A stretch of DNA of 64,000 nt from Homarus americanus (lineage: Eukaryota; Arthropoda; Malacostraca; Decapoda; Nephropidae): the NCBI RefSeq assembly GCF_018991925.1, contig NW_024725520.1:62001-126000 (forward strand), given 5' to 3'. Both the position numbers and the translations under genes were made by a program. Positions 13,311 to 25,849 of the stretch are shown here, one piece after another; position 1 is the first letter of the stretch; each line of letters opens with the position of its first letter. Below the pieces are notes generated by a model. That model saw only the letters and a program-made list of their open reading frames with translations. It did not search any database and was not told the DNA's origin.

Positions 13311-14090
13311 GAGGTGAGACCAAGGGTTGGCTGCACGTACGCTGATGTCACGCCCCAAACACAGCCACCCTATAACCTACTCTCTCCTGCTTCCTCCCCC
13401 AAGGCCGGGCAGTACCTCAGCTTCACACCTTCCCCTGGCCATGGTAGAGGAGGCCCACCTGACTGTGGTCATAGGGAGGGATCTCGCATGACTGGCCATA
13501 GTGAAGGGGATCCAGAATGAGTGCGAAATTTAATCAAACCTTTAGTACCCCCCCTCCTTTACCTCCCTCCCTCCCTCCCTCTCACCAACCACACTCCCTA
13601 CATCTCCTCCCATTCCCCATTTTCCTACCTTTCCCTCCCAACTACGACCCCCGCTTTATCTCTCCACTCCACCCGTCCCCCTTTCCTTAGGTTATTACCG
13701 TCCTTCCTTTGTCCTCCTCACCCACCAAGTTCTTCTGCCTATTCACCTACAGCATGTCCGTCTTTTCAGAGGTAGCTCCTACAAATGCCCGCTGGTGCTA
13801 TGGCCTGCCTTTGTTTTCTCGGTTTCCTCTCTACATTTATTTCTCTTTCAGTTTGTGAGTACGTGCGTGTAGGTGCGTGTGGCGTGTGTGTGTGAGTGTG
13901 TGTCTGAGTGTGTGTGTCTGAGTGTATCCTTAACACCAATGAATATATTCATCCTTGAATATCAATGGCTCCCTCTGGTTCATCTCCTCTCCTGTCTCCC
14001 TCTCACATTATCTTTTTTCTCGAGGACACAATACTTTCCTACCCTCGTCTCTTCGTCTGTACTTCCGGTTTGCCTCACCTCTCTCTCTCT
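13310..14090. other. C-rich stretch, no supported gene
   Basis: A GC-rich open patch at 13314-13520 has moderately G/C-ending codons but no splice context. From 13550 the plus strand becomes pyrimidine-rich (CCTCCCT) and open frames become Pro/Ser/Leu artefacts. Confidence 0.45.
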
Positions 14091-14100
14091 CCAAACTTCC

Positions 14101-14400
14101 ATAATGCCTCAACTAGCCTTCTGTACCTTCATAATGCCTCAACTAGCCTTCTGTACCTTCATAATGCCTCAACTAGCCTTCTGTACCTTCATAATGCCTC
14201 AACTAGCCTTCTGTACCTTCATAATGCCTCAACTCGCCCTCTGTACCTTCATAATGCCTCAACTCGCCCTCTGTACCTCCATAATGCCTCAACTCTCCCT
14301 CTGTACCTCCATAATGCCTCAACTCTCCCTCTGTACCTCCATAATGCCTCAACTCTCCCTCTGTACCTCCATAATGCCTCATCTCTCATCTCTGTACCTC
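14101..14400. repeat. 30-bp minisatellite, ten units
   Basis: Ten head-to-tail 30-bp units beginning ataatgcctcaact. Variants are ordered in blocks: four units with agccttctg, two with cgccctctg, three with ctccctctg and a divergent last unit. Because 30 is divisible by 3, several frames stay open (decapeptides IMPQLAFCTF or LHNASTSLLY), which explains the 260- and 169-codon frames here. Confidence 0.96.
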
Positions 14401-15390
14401 CCCACCCTCCCTCCCTGCGTCCACCACCTCCAGGAGAGGCCTACAAAACGGGTTTCTGTGACCGCTGTTTGTGACTCGAATTACTTAGCCATCCCGGGGA
14501 AGATGCCTCCTGCCCCTCCCCCCCCCTTCCTCCTCCTCTATCACCATCCTACAACCCTCACTCCATCACCAGTTATCCTCGCGACCTTAAAGCACTCCTT
14601 ATTCTCTTCCAAGTGTTTCATAGCCTTCCCATTTCCCCTCCCAACACTGACCTAGCGATCAATATTCATCCCATCACCTCTCTCGTTAACTTCAAACTCC
14701 CCATTAAGTCTTAGTATCCCCCTTCCCCGAACGTTCCACCATCACCATTCTTGCGACTACTCACCCTTTCCCATTATCTTCGTGTGAGTAGCCTTGGCCT
14801 CCCCATTACCAATGAGTGACACTTGCCATCACAGATCACCATGTTTACATCCCCAGCCTCCTCCCCTGTCACCCATCACCTGAGAACTAAGGTGTATAAT
14901 TTATTTTCCCAATAAGATAACTTAAGACCTCATTCTCGCTCCTGAATTGTGGGTTCAATATATCCTTCTTATGAGCCCGATGCTTCCTCCCTTCTCTCCC
15001 CCAACTTCTGAACCCAGGATGTCCTTCCCTCTCTCTATGGGCCCAGAAATACCCTGCTCTTACCAGTGGCCTTTCTACCACCCTGGAGGTCCACAGGGAG
15101 ACTATTCATACCAACTGCTGCGGTCACTACCACAACAGGAGACCTCTTCTACCCCCAGCGCCCCGTCCTTCTCACCAAGACAAGTAGCCCCGGCCTCATG
15201 ACCCACCGCTGCCCCGTCACGAGCCCCGCAGCTGGGAAAATACCTCCACGTACTCCGCCCCCTCTAAAATATACACAGAGTATACAGGAGGGAGCAGTTA
15301 GCCACGGTTAGTTGCGGTGTTTATGACGTGTAAATGGTCAGCATGTGTTTCCATAGATCAAAGGGAAGGCAAAGTACACACAAGGAGCGC
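14400..15390. other. C/T-rich sequence, no supported gene
   Basis: Pyrimidine-rich DNA. A Pro-rich open frame at 14947-15201 and another at 15066-15311 overlap in different frames. Neither has convincing splice sites or a recognisable domain. Confidence 0.45.
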
Positions 15391-15393
15391 ACG

Positions 15394-15396
<3 letters not shown>

Positions 15397-15439
<43 letters not shown>

Positions 15440-15451
15440 TGTGCGTGTGTG
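15397..15451. repeat. (GT)n microsatellite
   Basis: A GT run interrupted by GC and TTT steps at its right end. Confidence 0.93.
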
Positions 15452-15454
15452 TCA

Positions 15455-17690
15455 CTGACTTACTGAAGACGGTGAAAAAATTACAGCTTGTTTTTCTAAT
15501 GGTAAGATAAACAGATTGAAAGCTCAGAGCCAGAGAGACATAGTGGGCGACCCCTTATACAGAACAAGGGGAAAGACTCACTTAACATGTACATCAACAT
15601 AAATATTCAACGATGACGAGGCAAAATAACTTACAAGAGATAACTAGACAGACACAAACACCTCATCAACAGAGGCTCTTTTCCCCCCCTCATACACTTA
15701 ACTTGGTACTATACATCAACACACATACACATTAAGATTAATATCCAGTACAAACACAACCACAGATTCAATTAAAATACTCGTACTCGTGAGAAGCCGC
15801 GTTGCATTATTCAGTGACCTAATAACAATGCAATCAGGTACTTTAACACAATACCTACTCTGAATACATTAGCTTAATTACACGGGAGGTCAGAGGAAAT
15901 ACGGTGACATGTTATAAGCCACGCTCGATGTGGAGGAGATAGCCAACAAGGTATATACCAGTTAAGTGAGATATTATTAGTTGACATTTATATATGATTC
16001 ACAGCAACACTTATCATACACAGTCACACGAAGGAGAAAGTCGTACAACAAAATCAAAAACAATAATAATAATAAAGATAATAATCACCACCTGACTGCT
16101 TAATTAACATACGGGTCACTAGATACAGGTGTTTATTTAACATATGAATCATTAAACCACAATATCTATCCATTTCCCACGATACGTAAATAAATAAATA
16201 AAAAGAATAAAAACTCGTTCGGAGTCGGTACACACACACACACACAGCCCAGTTCTCCCACCACACCTCACGTATGAATCTGAAGAACAAACAAAAGGGC
16301 TATCAACCCAGATGCCTCCTCCCTGATCCATCTCGTCCACCTCACCCAACCCTTGCTAAGTAATGATGGCGTCTATTCGGGGAGATAAAACAAAAAAAAT
16401 AAAATAAAAAAGCTTCCACTCACTCATGTTTTGCGAGCGGATAATTTCCTCTAACAAGTCTTCACCAGAGCCTTTCGTTCCAGGTTCACATTTGTCTCAC
16501 GAGATAAGAAGCACTTGAGTCTGGGCTTCGTCTCCTTATCACTTTAGTCCATCGGTGATTCGTTCATCATTATCAGATACATCACTCGACTCCTTGCTTC
16601 TATCATCACTAAATCCATCGCCGTTTCCTTCATCATTACCAGATCCATCAAGGGACTCACTGCCGTCTGGGAGTATAATATACAATCATCCAATCCGGTA
16701 CCATTCTCAAAGTGGCAGTAATAACAGATAAGAAATAACACCAATACCAGTTCTGTAATGAAGTTAAACCCTGTGTCCGCCAGTACCAACATCAGTTATA
16801 TCGTGATCAATCTGTCATCTCTCATGTTTACAAATTGCAACATCATTAGCTTTGCAAACTACATTATCCTCAGTTAAAGTTTTTTGCAGTTTCATCATAC
16901 ATAATTTGCCAGGTCTCGGATTACCCCCCCCCCCTTTCCCCTAAACAACAACAAAAGCATCAGCTCAGTTTAAGATATGAACATCTCGGATTTAAATTAT
17001 ACCATCATACACTCCTACACACCTCCCACCACACGATAAACTGGATATAACACACTAACAAGGGATCATTTCTTCACTACATCGATATCCCATTGTAGTT
17101 ATATGGGGCGGCGGGGCGGAGGGGCGGTTCATCTGCAGGTAAGTCAAGGTACATCATCTCTCACAACCTCGAGTAAGACATTAAGGTAAAATATCATACC
17201 TACAGATCACAGGTAACGAGTGTGATTACCCGCGTGTGGCCCGGGGAAGGCATGTAAGAACCCTCGGGCCACCCTGCAGCATCATGAAGGGGAGATAATT
17301 TGCCGTGATTACAGGTTTATTCCCGACAGGACAACGACAGCTGGAGATGAGAAAATCCTCTGAGTTGTTTGTGGTCACGATAATGCACACGCAGTCTCAC
17401 GCACGCAACAGTAATGATGTCTGGAGTGTGATTGTGGACACGCTAGTCATATGGTGTGTGGCTAGTGTAGTGAGAAGTTGGCAAAATGGCAACAGGGAGG
17501 ATTTTTTTTTTTTTCTGTACAGTTACGTCATCGTCATCTTTTATAATTAAGTATATGATATTATTAAAGTCATCGTCGTCGGTCAGTCAGTCAGTTTGTG
17601 GTTCTGTGATGGTGATTTAACCTTAACATGTCACCATCAATCTTGAGAAAGTCACCATCACTAAGGGAAAACACAAACCTAAAATTTTCT
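15455..17690. other. No gene seen
   Basis: AT-rich DNA with (AAT)n at 16061-16077 and AAATA tails near 16190 and 16390. A degenerate ATC-rich block at 16545-16660 gives a repetitive minus-strand frame. No supported gene. Confidence 0.55.
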
Positions 17691-17697
17691 TCAATGC

Positions 17698-17815
17698 ATT
17701 CCTCCAGTATCACCACAACCATCACAATCATCACCACCACAACCACCTTATCATCACCACAACCATCACAATCATCACCACCACAACCCACCACTACCTG
17801 CAAACCTTAACCACC
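17698..17815. repeat. CAC/ATC-rich repeat
   Basis: Imperfect copies of a unit like atcaccaccacaaccatcac. Confidence 0.88.
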
Positions 17816-18334
17816 ACCACTGGCAATTAGCATCACCAATCCCACCTCACACACCTGAACAACCACCACTTCTTCTTCTTCCTCCCTCCCCCACCTTCAC
17901 CCTGCCTCCCAAACACTTCCGCTACCACAAGCACCTCCGCTACTTCAGGTGTAACTATCCCTTCTCCCTTCTCCCCTTCACACCACGTCTGGCAAAGCAT
18001 CAAGACAGGGTTCAGTGTTAGTGGATACAAAGACACCGCAGTACCCTAAGCTTCCGTCTGCCAGTGACCAAGCAGTGTGCCCTCACCGCCTTCTTCATGA
18101 CTCACAGACCAGCGCCTGTAGGGGGTGAAGACCTTAGCATAACACTTGTACAACTTTACGACTCTTCCTGCTTCTAGAAAGTAATTGATTACTAAAAGAT
18201 TAAGAAGACGAAGAAGAAGGAGGAAACAGCTGATGATAGTGCGAGAAGAGATAATTTAATAAAGGTGTGACTACGTGTCTAAAAAAGAATTTAATCTAAT
18301 TGGTGTTAGAGGTTCGGAATCAATTACTGTGGAA

Positions 18335-18680
18335 GTCCGTGGTTTACGAAGTAGCATAATACTAACAAGTTCGTGATTTAAGAAGTAACATAATACTGTA
18401 CACGTTCGTGGTTTAAGAAGTAACATAATACTGTACAAGTTCGTGGTTTAAGAAGTAACATAATACTGTACAAGTTCGTGTTTTAAGAAGTAACATAATA
18501 CTAACAAGTTCGTGATTTAAGAAGTAACATAATACTGTACACGTTCGTGGTTTAAGAAGTAACATAATACTGTACAAGTTCGTGGTTTAAGAAGTAACAT
18601 AATACTGTACAAGTTCGTGTTTTAAGAAGTAACATAATACCGTGCAAGTTCGTGGTTTAAGAAAGTAACATAATACTGTT
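18335..18680. repeat. 35-bp minisatellite with four-unit higher-order repeat
   Basis: Ten units of the form gttcgtggtttaagaagtaa plus cataatactgtacaa. Four successive units with distinct variants (gattt, ggttt, ggttt, gtttt) are repeated once as a 139-bp block: 18369-18495 equals 18508-18634. Confidence 0.95.
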
Positions 18681-18853
18681 TAATAAGTGCAGATGACATA
18701 ATGAGATGGAAAGTCAGTTAAAAAAAATAGTACAAGATTTATGTAAACAGAAAAGGATCCGGGAAACATCAGTCACCCTGGACTCGTCCATCATCACCTC
18801 AACGTATATCCTGTTTAGATTATTATGATTTATATAAAGTAGCCATGATCGTC

Positions 18854-18856
<3 letters not shown>

Positions 18857-18908
<52 letters not shown>
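18857..18908. repeat. (CA)n microsatellite
   Basis: A pure run of 26 CA units. Confidence 0.97.
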
Positions 18909-18909
<1 letters not shown>

Positions 18910-19197
18910 TTACCGAGGATGAGTGTCAGGAAATCTCGGAATCCCTATGCGTGTGAAATTCTGTTAAATCTTTCCATACTATACAACAAGGATTCGATCA
19001 CAATAATAGACGTTATATACTGCACAGCCATCCCAAGCAACAGTAAACAAATAAAAAAATAAAAAAATAAATAAATAAATATCAATAAGAACAGACCAGG
19101 TATTCAACACGAGACAACAATTATAAAATTCAACACTACTTCTCCCGACCCCTTCCTTCCCTTGCCTACCTCTACCACCTGCAGTACACATCGCAAT

Positions 19198-19395
19198 CTA
19201 CCTACCTACCTATCTAACTATCTACCTCTACCATCATCTACTCGCTCACCTATCATCAACCTATCAACACTTCCCTATCAACACAACCACTTTCTGCTCA
19301 TCCCATCTCTACCATCTATCCACCAGTCCCCTATCAAAACTACCTATCCATCATAACCACCTATCCACACCCAATACCTAACCACCCACCTATCC
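19198..19395. repeat. Degenerate CCTA/CTAT-rich repeat
   Basis: Loose repeats of tacctatc- and catctacc-type units, without a fixed period. Confidence 0.6.
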
Positions 19396-19639
19396 ACCAC
19401 ACTAAGATCACCTATATAGTTACTCGGGTAATAAATTGCCTACCAGGTATAATGAAAAGGAAACCCAACCCAACCCCCTCCCCAGACCTCTCCAACCATC
19501 ACCATCACTCCCGTCACACCATCACCGTGTCGTCCTCCTCACTATCACCACCAATGCGTCTCGGTAAGTGGACCCCCATCATCACCATCCTCACTATCAC
19601 ATCATCCGAAAAATATAAAAAAATGTCTAACTGATCATC

Positions 19640-22120
19640 ACAATCTGTTCTCTAATCTACAGCACATGCGATAATCTTCTCTGGGGGATTGGACAAGAGC
19701 CAGACCACATTCTTAAAAAGTCTTACGATTTTACTCTGCTTTTTACATCATTAATCGAAGCTCGCCAAGAAGTCTTTTTAAGTTTTACGTTCCTCCTAAG
19801 AGCCGGTCGTGTAGTATTCGACAAGACCAAAACTACACCTGACTACAAGTGATTTCACGCAATTTCCTCCTTTAATCGACCGTAAAATAGCCAATCACAT
19901 GTCACCCTTTTTAAAGCTGGAGATTACTCGCAATTGCTCCTTGTAATCAACTGACGAGAGACCAGTCGTTTGTCAGTTGTAAAAAAAAAAATAAAAAAAA
20001 TTCACTCAAGTGCAGTTTGTCTTTTGTCGTACGAAGGGATTTTTTTTTCATCCTTCGACCAAAGAAAATGTCGGGAGAGGCAATGAATAGGTTCTGTCCG
20101 TCCGTCAGTTAGTCCGAGTTTCCTTATATTATAACTAAAGTGTTTTTATTATATTCATACAATTTTACATACACACAAATCACAAACGTCTACGATATAA
20201 GTAAGAGTAGTATCGTACCTTCTTTAAATCTCTGAACTGGCGTCTTAATATATTCACACACAAGGGAAAAAAAAAATGCTGCTTGAAAACACTACGTCTG
20301 CTTGATACAAGGTGGCGCTGTTCTCACCTCCGGGTTTATCGTCTCTTTTATATACACGTTCCTTCACTTCCACTATCTCCTGCTTTATTGGGTTTATTCA
20401 CCTCGCATTTTTTTATTTTTTTTTTTGCTTTCTTCTATCTTCCGTTATTTGACACAACGTTAGCCTGTTGTTTACCAAGCGCAGACTCCTCACCAGCTCA
20501 CCTTGCATCTTCTTCATAATCAGTTTTAGTTTACATTGCATTTTCTTGTCATCATCACTGGTTTAGTTTATGTTCCCAAACCCGAAAAATTAGCTTCCTT
20601 ATTTTACATTCTTTATCTTCATCAAATTCTTCGTTTATTCTTGTCTTTTTCTACTTCTCTCCCTTAAATGTTTTTCTTAATCTTGCGTTCTCTAACTTAC
20701 TCTAAAACTCCTTCTATATCTTGTTTTCTCATCATCAGCATACTGACTCCACAAAAGATCATCTGTTTTCATCTGTGAAACCTCAATTGTTGGATGTGGT
20801 GGTCTACGTCGGCCGTGCTGTGGTCCAGTAGTTCTCTGGCTCCACCACACTCCGCCCTCTCTCCCGCCCTACCACCAGCACCACCTGGCTGGGTCAGGGG
20901 CAGGTGGTGGTGCCCTCAGGTACCACAGGTGAAAGGTGACCCGCAGACCACACCACAACTTGCTCAACACGACCGAGTTTGTAGGAATTTGGTTTGCTAC
21001 CCATACGTTTAATAATTCTTACTACCATACAGTACCTTCAATATTCAGAAGTAGATTGTATGGTGCAGTAGTACTAACAAATGTGAATTACATCCAAAGT
21101 GCAATTTTTGAATGGTTTAAGTCTGTTGTACGAGAGAAAATAGTAAAACTTGCGTGTTGACGAAGCCTAAGTCGGGGTCGGATAAGTGTGTCAGAACGAA
21201 AGAAGATTGTCTGGGCGCTGTCTAGAGGCGGGCGAGAGAGCGAGCGGTGGAGGAGGTTGTGTGGAAGTGATGCAGCAATCTGGGCGGCAGGTCCTGGGGC
21301 CTCTATACTTCGGCATGCTCAGCCAACTCACTCACTTTCCTGCAACCAAACATGCACGCACGGGCGTATAATTGCACATATAAAGCGACCCCCTCAGTCA
21401 AGCAATACCTGCCACTTCTCCACGCCCTTTTTACTCTCTGCCTGCCCACACTCCAGACAATGAGGTGTCCCCTCAGTCTCTCTCTTCAATACCTTCTTGT
21501 CTTATTGTTGTCTTATTTACGTACTATTTTATATTGTTTCATGACCTCAAAAGTCTCTAATTATAACCACATTGTCTCAAATCCCAGTGTCAATCCTTAC
21601 CTCAGGATGCAGCTGATAGCTTCTCTCGTATTTCATAAAGGTTACCTCATGTTTATCCCCTTCATTACTGATACTCGTCGCTTTAACTGATGGGCTCTCA
21701 TTTACTGATAAACTTGATTGGCATTTACCGATATACAAGATGATTTTCAATTGCAGTCTGCAACAATATCTCATAAATGATATATCTAATGAAATAAATC
21801 GTACCTAGTGACCTGAGGGTGTGGGAAGGACTCAGGCTCATGGCTCTACGACACAAGGTCACAACGGGCAAAAGAACATTGAAAATACAAAAATAATTAC
21901 TAGTACATCTAAATACAGGTTCTAATCCCATATATATTACACGCTGAGCGTTTTATTAAACTCAACAATATGAAATGGAGTCCCACATGCGTTCGATCAG
22001 TAAGGGCAGTTATTACAAAATGCTGTAACAAGACTTTTGTTTTCAGTACACAAGGTCGTTTTTCTTCTCCCCGACTGTTAAGCAGCCCTTCACAGCTGGG
22101 TGGAGTAGAAAAAAAAACCC
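19640..22120. other. No supported gene; GC-rich patches
   Basis: Mostly AT-rich. GC-rich open patches at about 20790-20960 (followed by a CCACAG|gtgaaa site) and 21186-21330 are the only coding-like spots. Several frames are open at once in each and I recognise no domain. Poly-A and poly-T runs occur near 19980, 20040, 20270 and 20410. Confidence 0.4.
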
Positions 22121-22123
22121 ATT

Positions 22124-22125
<2 letters not shown>

Positions 22126-22203
<78 letters not shown>
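22126..22203. repeat. (GT)n microsatellite
   Basis: A pure run of 39 GT units. Confidence 0.97.
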
Positions 22204-22205
<2 letters not shown>

Positions 22206-22449
22206 GTGTGCGTGTGTACCATATATCAAATTGTGGTTAAAGTAAATAAATCTTGAGAGAGAGAGAGACATACAGTAATTACTTCGTTTCATCATTAACT
22301 AATGGGTAGCCGGCACCATACACACTGACTGGTGTTGACAAATCGTGGCCAAGACCTGACAGGTTTGTATCGTTCCCTTCATGACAGATCAACAATAGCC
22401 TTGTCTTGTGAGGATAACTGAGATTCACCTTTCCTATGAGCTCCCACAC

Positions 22450-24340
22450 ATCCCTGTCTACCACACACACTGTACAGACTGTCATCTACCTCCACACCAC
22501 CAGACCCCTCCACACACACTGTACTAGACTGTCATCTACCTCCCACACTGTACCAGACTGTATCTACCTCCACACACTGTACCAGACTGTCAACTACTCC
22601 ACACACTGTACCAGACCGTCATCTACCTCCACACACTGTACTAGACTGTCATCTACCTCCACACACTGTACTAGACTGTCATCTACCTCCACACAATGTA
22701 CTAGACTCATCTACCTCCACACCTATCATCTACCTCCACACACACTGCTAGACTGTCATCTACCTCCACACTGCCCAGACTGTCATCTACCTCCACACAC
22801 ACTGTACCAGACTGTCATCTACTCCACACACTGTCACCCACACTGTCATCCACTGTACTAGACTGCTACCTCCACTGTACTAGACTGTCATCTACCTCCA
22901 CACACTGTACCAGACTGTCATCTACCTCCACACACTGTACTAGACTGTCTACCTCCACACAACAGACTCTACCTCCACACACTGTACCAGACTGTCATCT
23001 ACCTCCACACACTGTACCAGACTGTCATCTACCTCCACACTGACTAGACTGTCATCTACCTCCACACACTGTACAGACTGTCATCTACCTCCACACAATG
23101 CACCAGACTGTCATCTACCTCCACACACTGTACCAGACTGTCAACTATACACACTGCCAGACTGTCATCCTCCACACACTGTACCAGACTGTCATCTACC
23201 TCCACACACTGTACTAGCTGTCATCTACCTCCACACAATGTACTAGACTGTCATCTACCTCCACATACTAGACTGTCATCTACCTCCACACAATGCCAGA
23301 CTGTCATCTACCTCCACACAGTACTAGACTGTCATCTACCTCCACACGACCTACCTCCACACACTGTACCAGACTGTCATCTACCTCCACACACTGTACC
23401 AGACTGTCATCTACCTCCACACACACTGTACCAGACTGTCATCTACCTCCACACACTGTACTAGACTGTCATACCTCCACACACTGTACAGACTGTCATC
23501 TACTCACACAATGTACTAGACTGTCATCCTCCACCTGCCAGACGTCATCTACCAACTGTACCTCACACAATGTACTAGACTGTCATCTACTCCCACACAA
23601 TGCACCAGACTGTCATCTACCTCCACACAATGTACTAGACTGTCATCTACCTCCACACACTGTACCAGACTGTCATCTACCTCCACACAATGTACCAGAC
23701 TGTCATCTACCTCCACACACTGTACTAGACTGTCATCTACCTCCACACAATGCACCAGACTGTCATCTACCTCCACACACTGTACCAGACTGTCATCTAC
23801 CTCCACACAATGCACCAGACTGTCATCTACCTCCAACACCACAATGCACCAGACTGTCATCTACCTCCACACACAATGCAGACTGTCATCTACCTCCACA
23901 ATGCACCAGACTGTCATCTACCTCCACACAATGTACTAGACTGTCATCTACCTCCACACAATGCACCAGACTGTCATCTACCTCCACAATGTACTAGACT
24001 GTCATCTACCTCCACACACTGTACCAGACTGTCATCTACCTCCACACAATGCACCAGACTGTCATCCTCCACACTGTACTAGACTGTCATCTACCTCCAC
24101 AATGCACCAGACTGTCATCTACCTCCACACAATGCACCAGACTGTCATCTACCTCCACACACTGTACCAGACTGCCATCTACCTCCACACCATGCACCAG
24201 ACTGTCATCTACCTCCACACAATGCACCAGACTGTCATCTACCTCCACACAATGCACCAGACTGTCATCTACCTCCACACACTGTACCAGACTGCCATCT
24301 ACCTCCACACAATGCACCAGACTGTCATCTACCTCCACAT
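22450..24340. repeat. 30-bp satellite array, about 1.9 kb
   Basis: About 60 head-to-tail copies of a 30-bp unit, ctgtcatctacctccacaca followed by ctgtaccaga, tgtactaga or aatgcaccaga. The left and central parts (22480-23580) carry many short deletions, while 23600-24340 is far more regular. Frames of up to 234 codons on both strands come from the period being divisible by three and are not genes. Confidence 0.97.
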
Positions 24341-24368
24341 ATTATCTCCGCTATGTTCCTCCCGCCAG

Positions 24369-24757
24369 TCAACACCTCAGCCGGGATCGGTCACCGCCGC
24401 GTCATCACCCATGCTTTACACCGTGTTGCGAGGTAATGAGCACGCATAACGAGCCCCGTATATGGCCCAGTGTAATTCCAACCGGTGATGGCAGGTAGTC
24501 TCCCGTGGCACCCTCTGTACTGGAAAGGTCACTACACCCGCGATACCATCTCCCAAGACCCACTGGAAAAGGACATGGGTGTGGAGTTTACCGAGCTCTG
24601 AGGGTCTTGGTGTGTGTATATGTTAACAAAGACTGCCGATCTAGTGGATGTCTTCACCTCCCGAAGTCATGGGAATTTTAAGCTATCACTGGAAAGGCTA
24701 AAGGTATCCTGTGAGGCAGTAGTGGACAGGTTCCTCCAGGTACTTTTAAACATTTAA
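24369..24757 (+). pseudogene. Coding-like blocks in one frame, unknown product
   Basis: Directly after the 30-bp satellite array the plus strand carries three open blocks in the same frame. The first (24371-24430, reading NTSAGIGHRRVITHALHRVA) has a good acceptor (gttcctcccgccag) before it and a GAG|gtaatg donor after it. The second (ATG 24488 to TGA 24599-24601) reads MAGSLPWHPLYWKGHY and continues with mainly G/C-ending codons. The third (ATG 24620 to TAA 24755-24757) reads MLTKTADLVDVF and continues as an amphipathic helix-like stretch, with a CCAG|gtac site at 24739. The second and third blocks are separated by a single TGA; several stops separate the first from the second. I do not recognise the sequence. 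It may be a decayed coding sequence, a small exon plus chance frames, or part of a degenerate mobile element, since a reverse transcriptase relic lies 700 bp further on in the opposite orientation. Confidence 0.2.
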
Positions 24758-24759
24758 AT

Positions 24760-25445
24760 GGCGGAGCAGTGATTGTCTATACCACTTATGACCAACCAAG
24801 TTTTAAAGCCACCAGCGGAAGGCTCATTAAACGTTACCTAACGCAGTTTAAAGGTCTTTTGGTGAATCTTTCATGTGAGGAGTTAAATTTTAAGGCCTAA
24901 GTGGTTTAAAATAGCAATTGGTTACATTTCTAACACGTAGCCACAGACACCTTGGTCTGTATACACATGATGTCTGCCCTCCCCTAAAATATTTACGGCA
25001 ACGAACACACCTTACTCACACAACCTAAAAATTATTAAGTTTAAAACTGTACGTAATTTAAGCATTCCCAAAACTGCTGACAAAACTGAACAAAAGTTTT
25101 GTCCAAATTCCTTCAGCCAAAAGAGGGTGAATGAACGTTAATCTTCCAGACTAAAAGCAACTTTGAGATCTGGAGGATCCGTTAGTCATGCACCTCAAAG
25201 GCTCTTTTAAAGGCTGAACAGTTGTGTTGACCACTTATACGTCCAAATTATTGGATAACTGTCGCTAACGATGTCAAATTGCCCAGGCCGACTGCTTGTT
25301 TACCAGGTGAGCGTCACGCCTGGCTTCTCCCCCGCTACCCAAAACATGACAGACTCTAGGCAGAGAGGCAGACGACCATGACCACAACTACTTTGCTGTC
25401 ACTCGGAATCGAGTATGATACAATGTTATGAGTTATTAAGGATGT
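24760..25445. other. No gene seen
   Basis: Unique-looking DNA between the coding-like blocks and the stop codon of the reverse transcriptase relic. It includes the expected 3' flank of that element, but no clear tail was identified. Confidence 0.5.
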
Positions 25446-25846
25446 CACCTTCGTTGGCGAGCTCTGAGGTGACTAGAGAGGCCGATACGGGACCGGCAGC
25501 ATCTAGTGCGGGAGGGGCGGCGGCAGCGTCTTTCCGGCGCTGGTGCTTGTCTGCCTCGGTATGCGTTCGGGCTGACTCGAAAGTATTGACACTTTCTTGT
25601 GTGGTGGTGCTCCTCCAAGCGTTACGGTGTGGAGTAATCGTCTCCCAGGTAAAGGGATCTATTTGGCACTTTCAGGTTTGTCTTAAAACTATCATTATAC
25701 CTTTTCAGTTGCCCGCCGGTGTTACGTTTACTATTCGTTAGGCGACTGTAAAGTAGCTGCTTTGGCAGTCTTCTGTCGTCCATGCGGGTAACATTGCCAG
25801 TCCAACGTAGTTTTCATGGATAATGGTAGCCTCGATGCTCCTACAG
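25446..25846 (-). pseudogene. Non-LTR retrotransposon reverse transcriptase, C-terminal relic
   Basis: This is a decayed 3' end of the ORF of a non-LTR (LINE-type) retrotransposon. Read on the minus strand it gives, in order and in different frames: CRSIEATI (about 25845-25822); RWTGNVTRMDDRRLPKQLLY followed by a basic GGQLKRYND-SFKTNLK stretch (from 25807); WETITPHRNAW (after a frameshift near 25650); and CRSRIGLSSHLRAR with a TGA stop at 25448-25446. These match the well-known tail of invertebrate LINE reverse transcriptases: a 'sIEa..l..qLRW.GHv.RM.d.RlPKqlly.el..GkR..Gg..kRykD.lK..lk' block, a W-E-T-(I/V) segment and a terminal zinc-finger-like 'CrSRIGL.sH.R'. At least three frameshifts make it non-functional. 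The polymerase core (FADD box) and endonuclease domain are absent, consistent with a 5'-truncated insertion. I did not identify a clear target-site duplication. The clade cannot be fixed from the tail alone. Confidence 0.8.
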
Positions 25847-25849
25847 TTG

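Noticed and set aside
13873..14655. 260-codon frame with decapeptide repeats
   Set aside because: Centre is the 30-bp minisatellite, flanks are GT- and CT-rich; two other frames are open as well.
18335..18680. CRISPR-like regular repeats
   Set aside because: Units are contiguous, with no unique spacers; the same holds for the 30-bp satellite at 22.4-24.3 kb.
23293..23997. 234-codon frame and similar frames on both strands
   Set aside because: Produced by the 30-bp satellite whose period is divisible by three.
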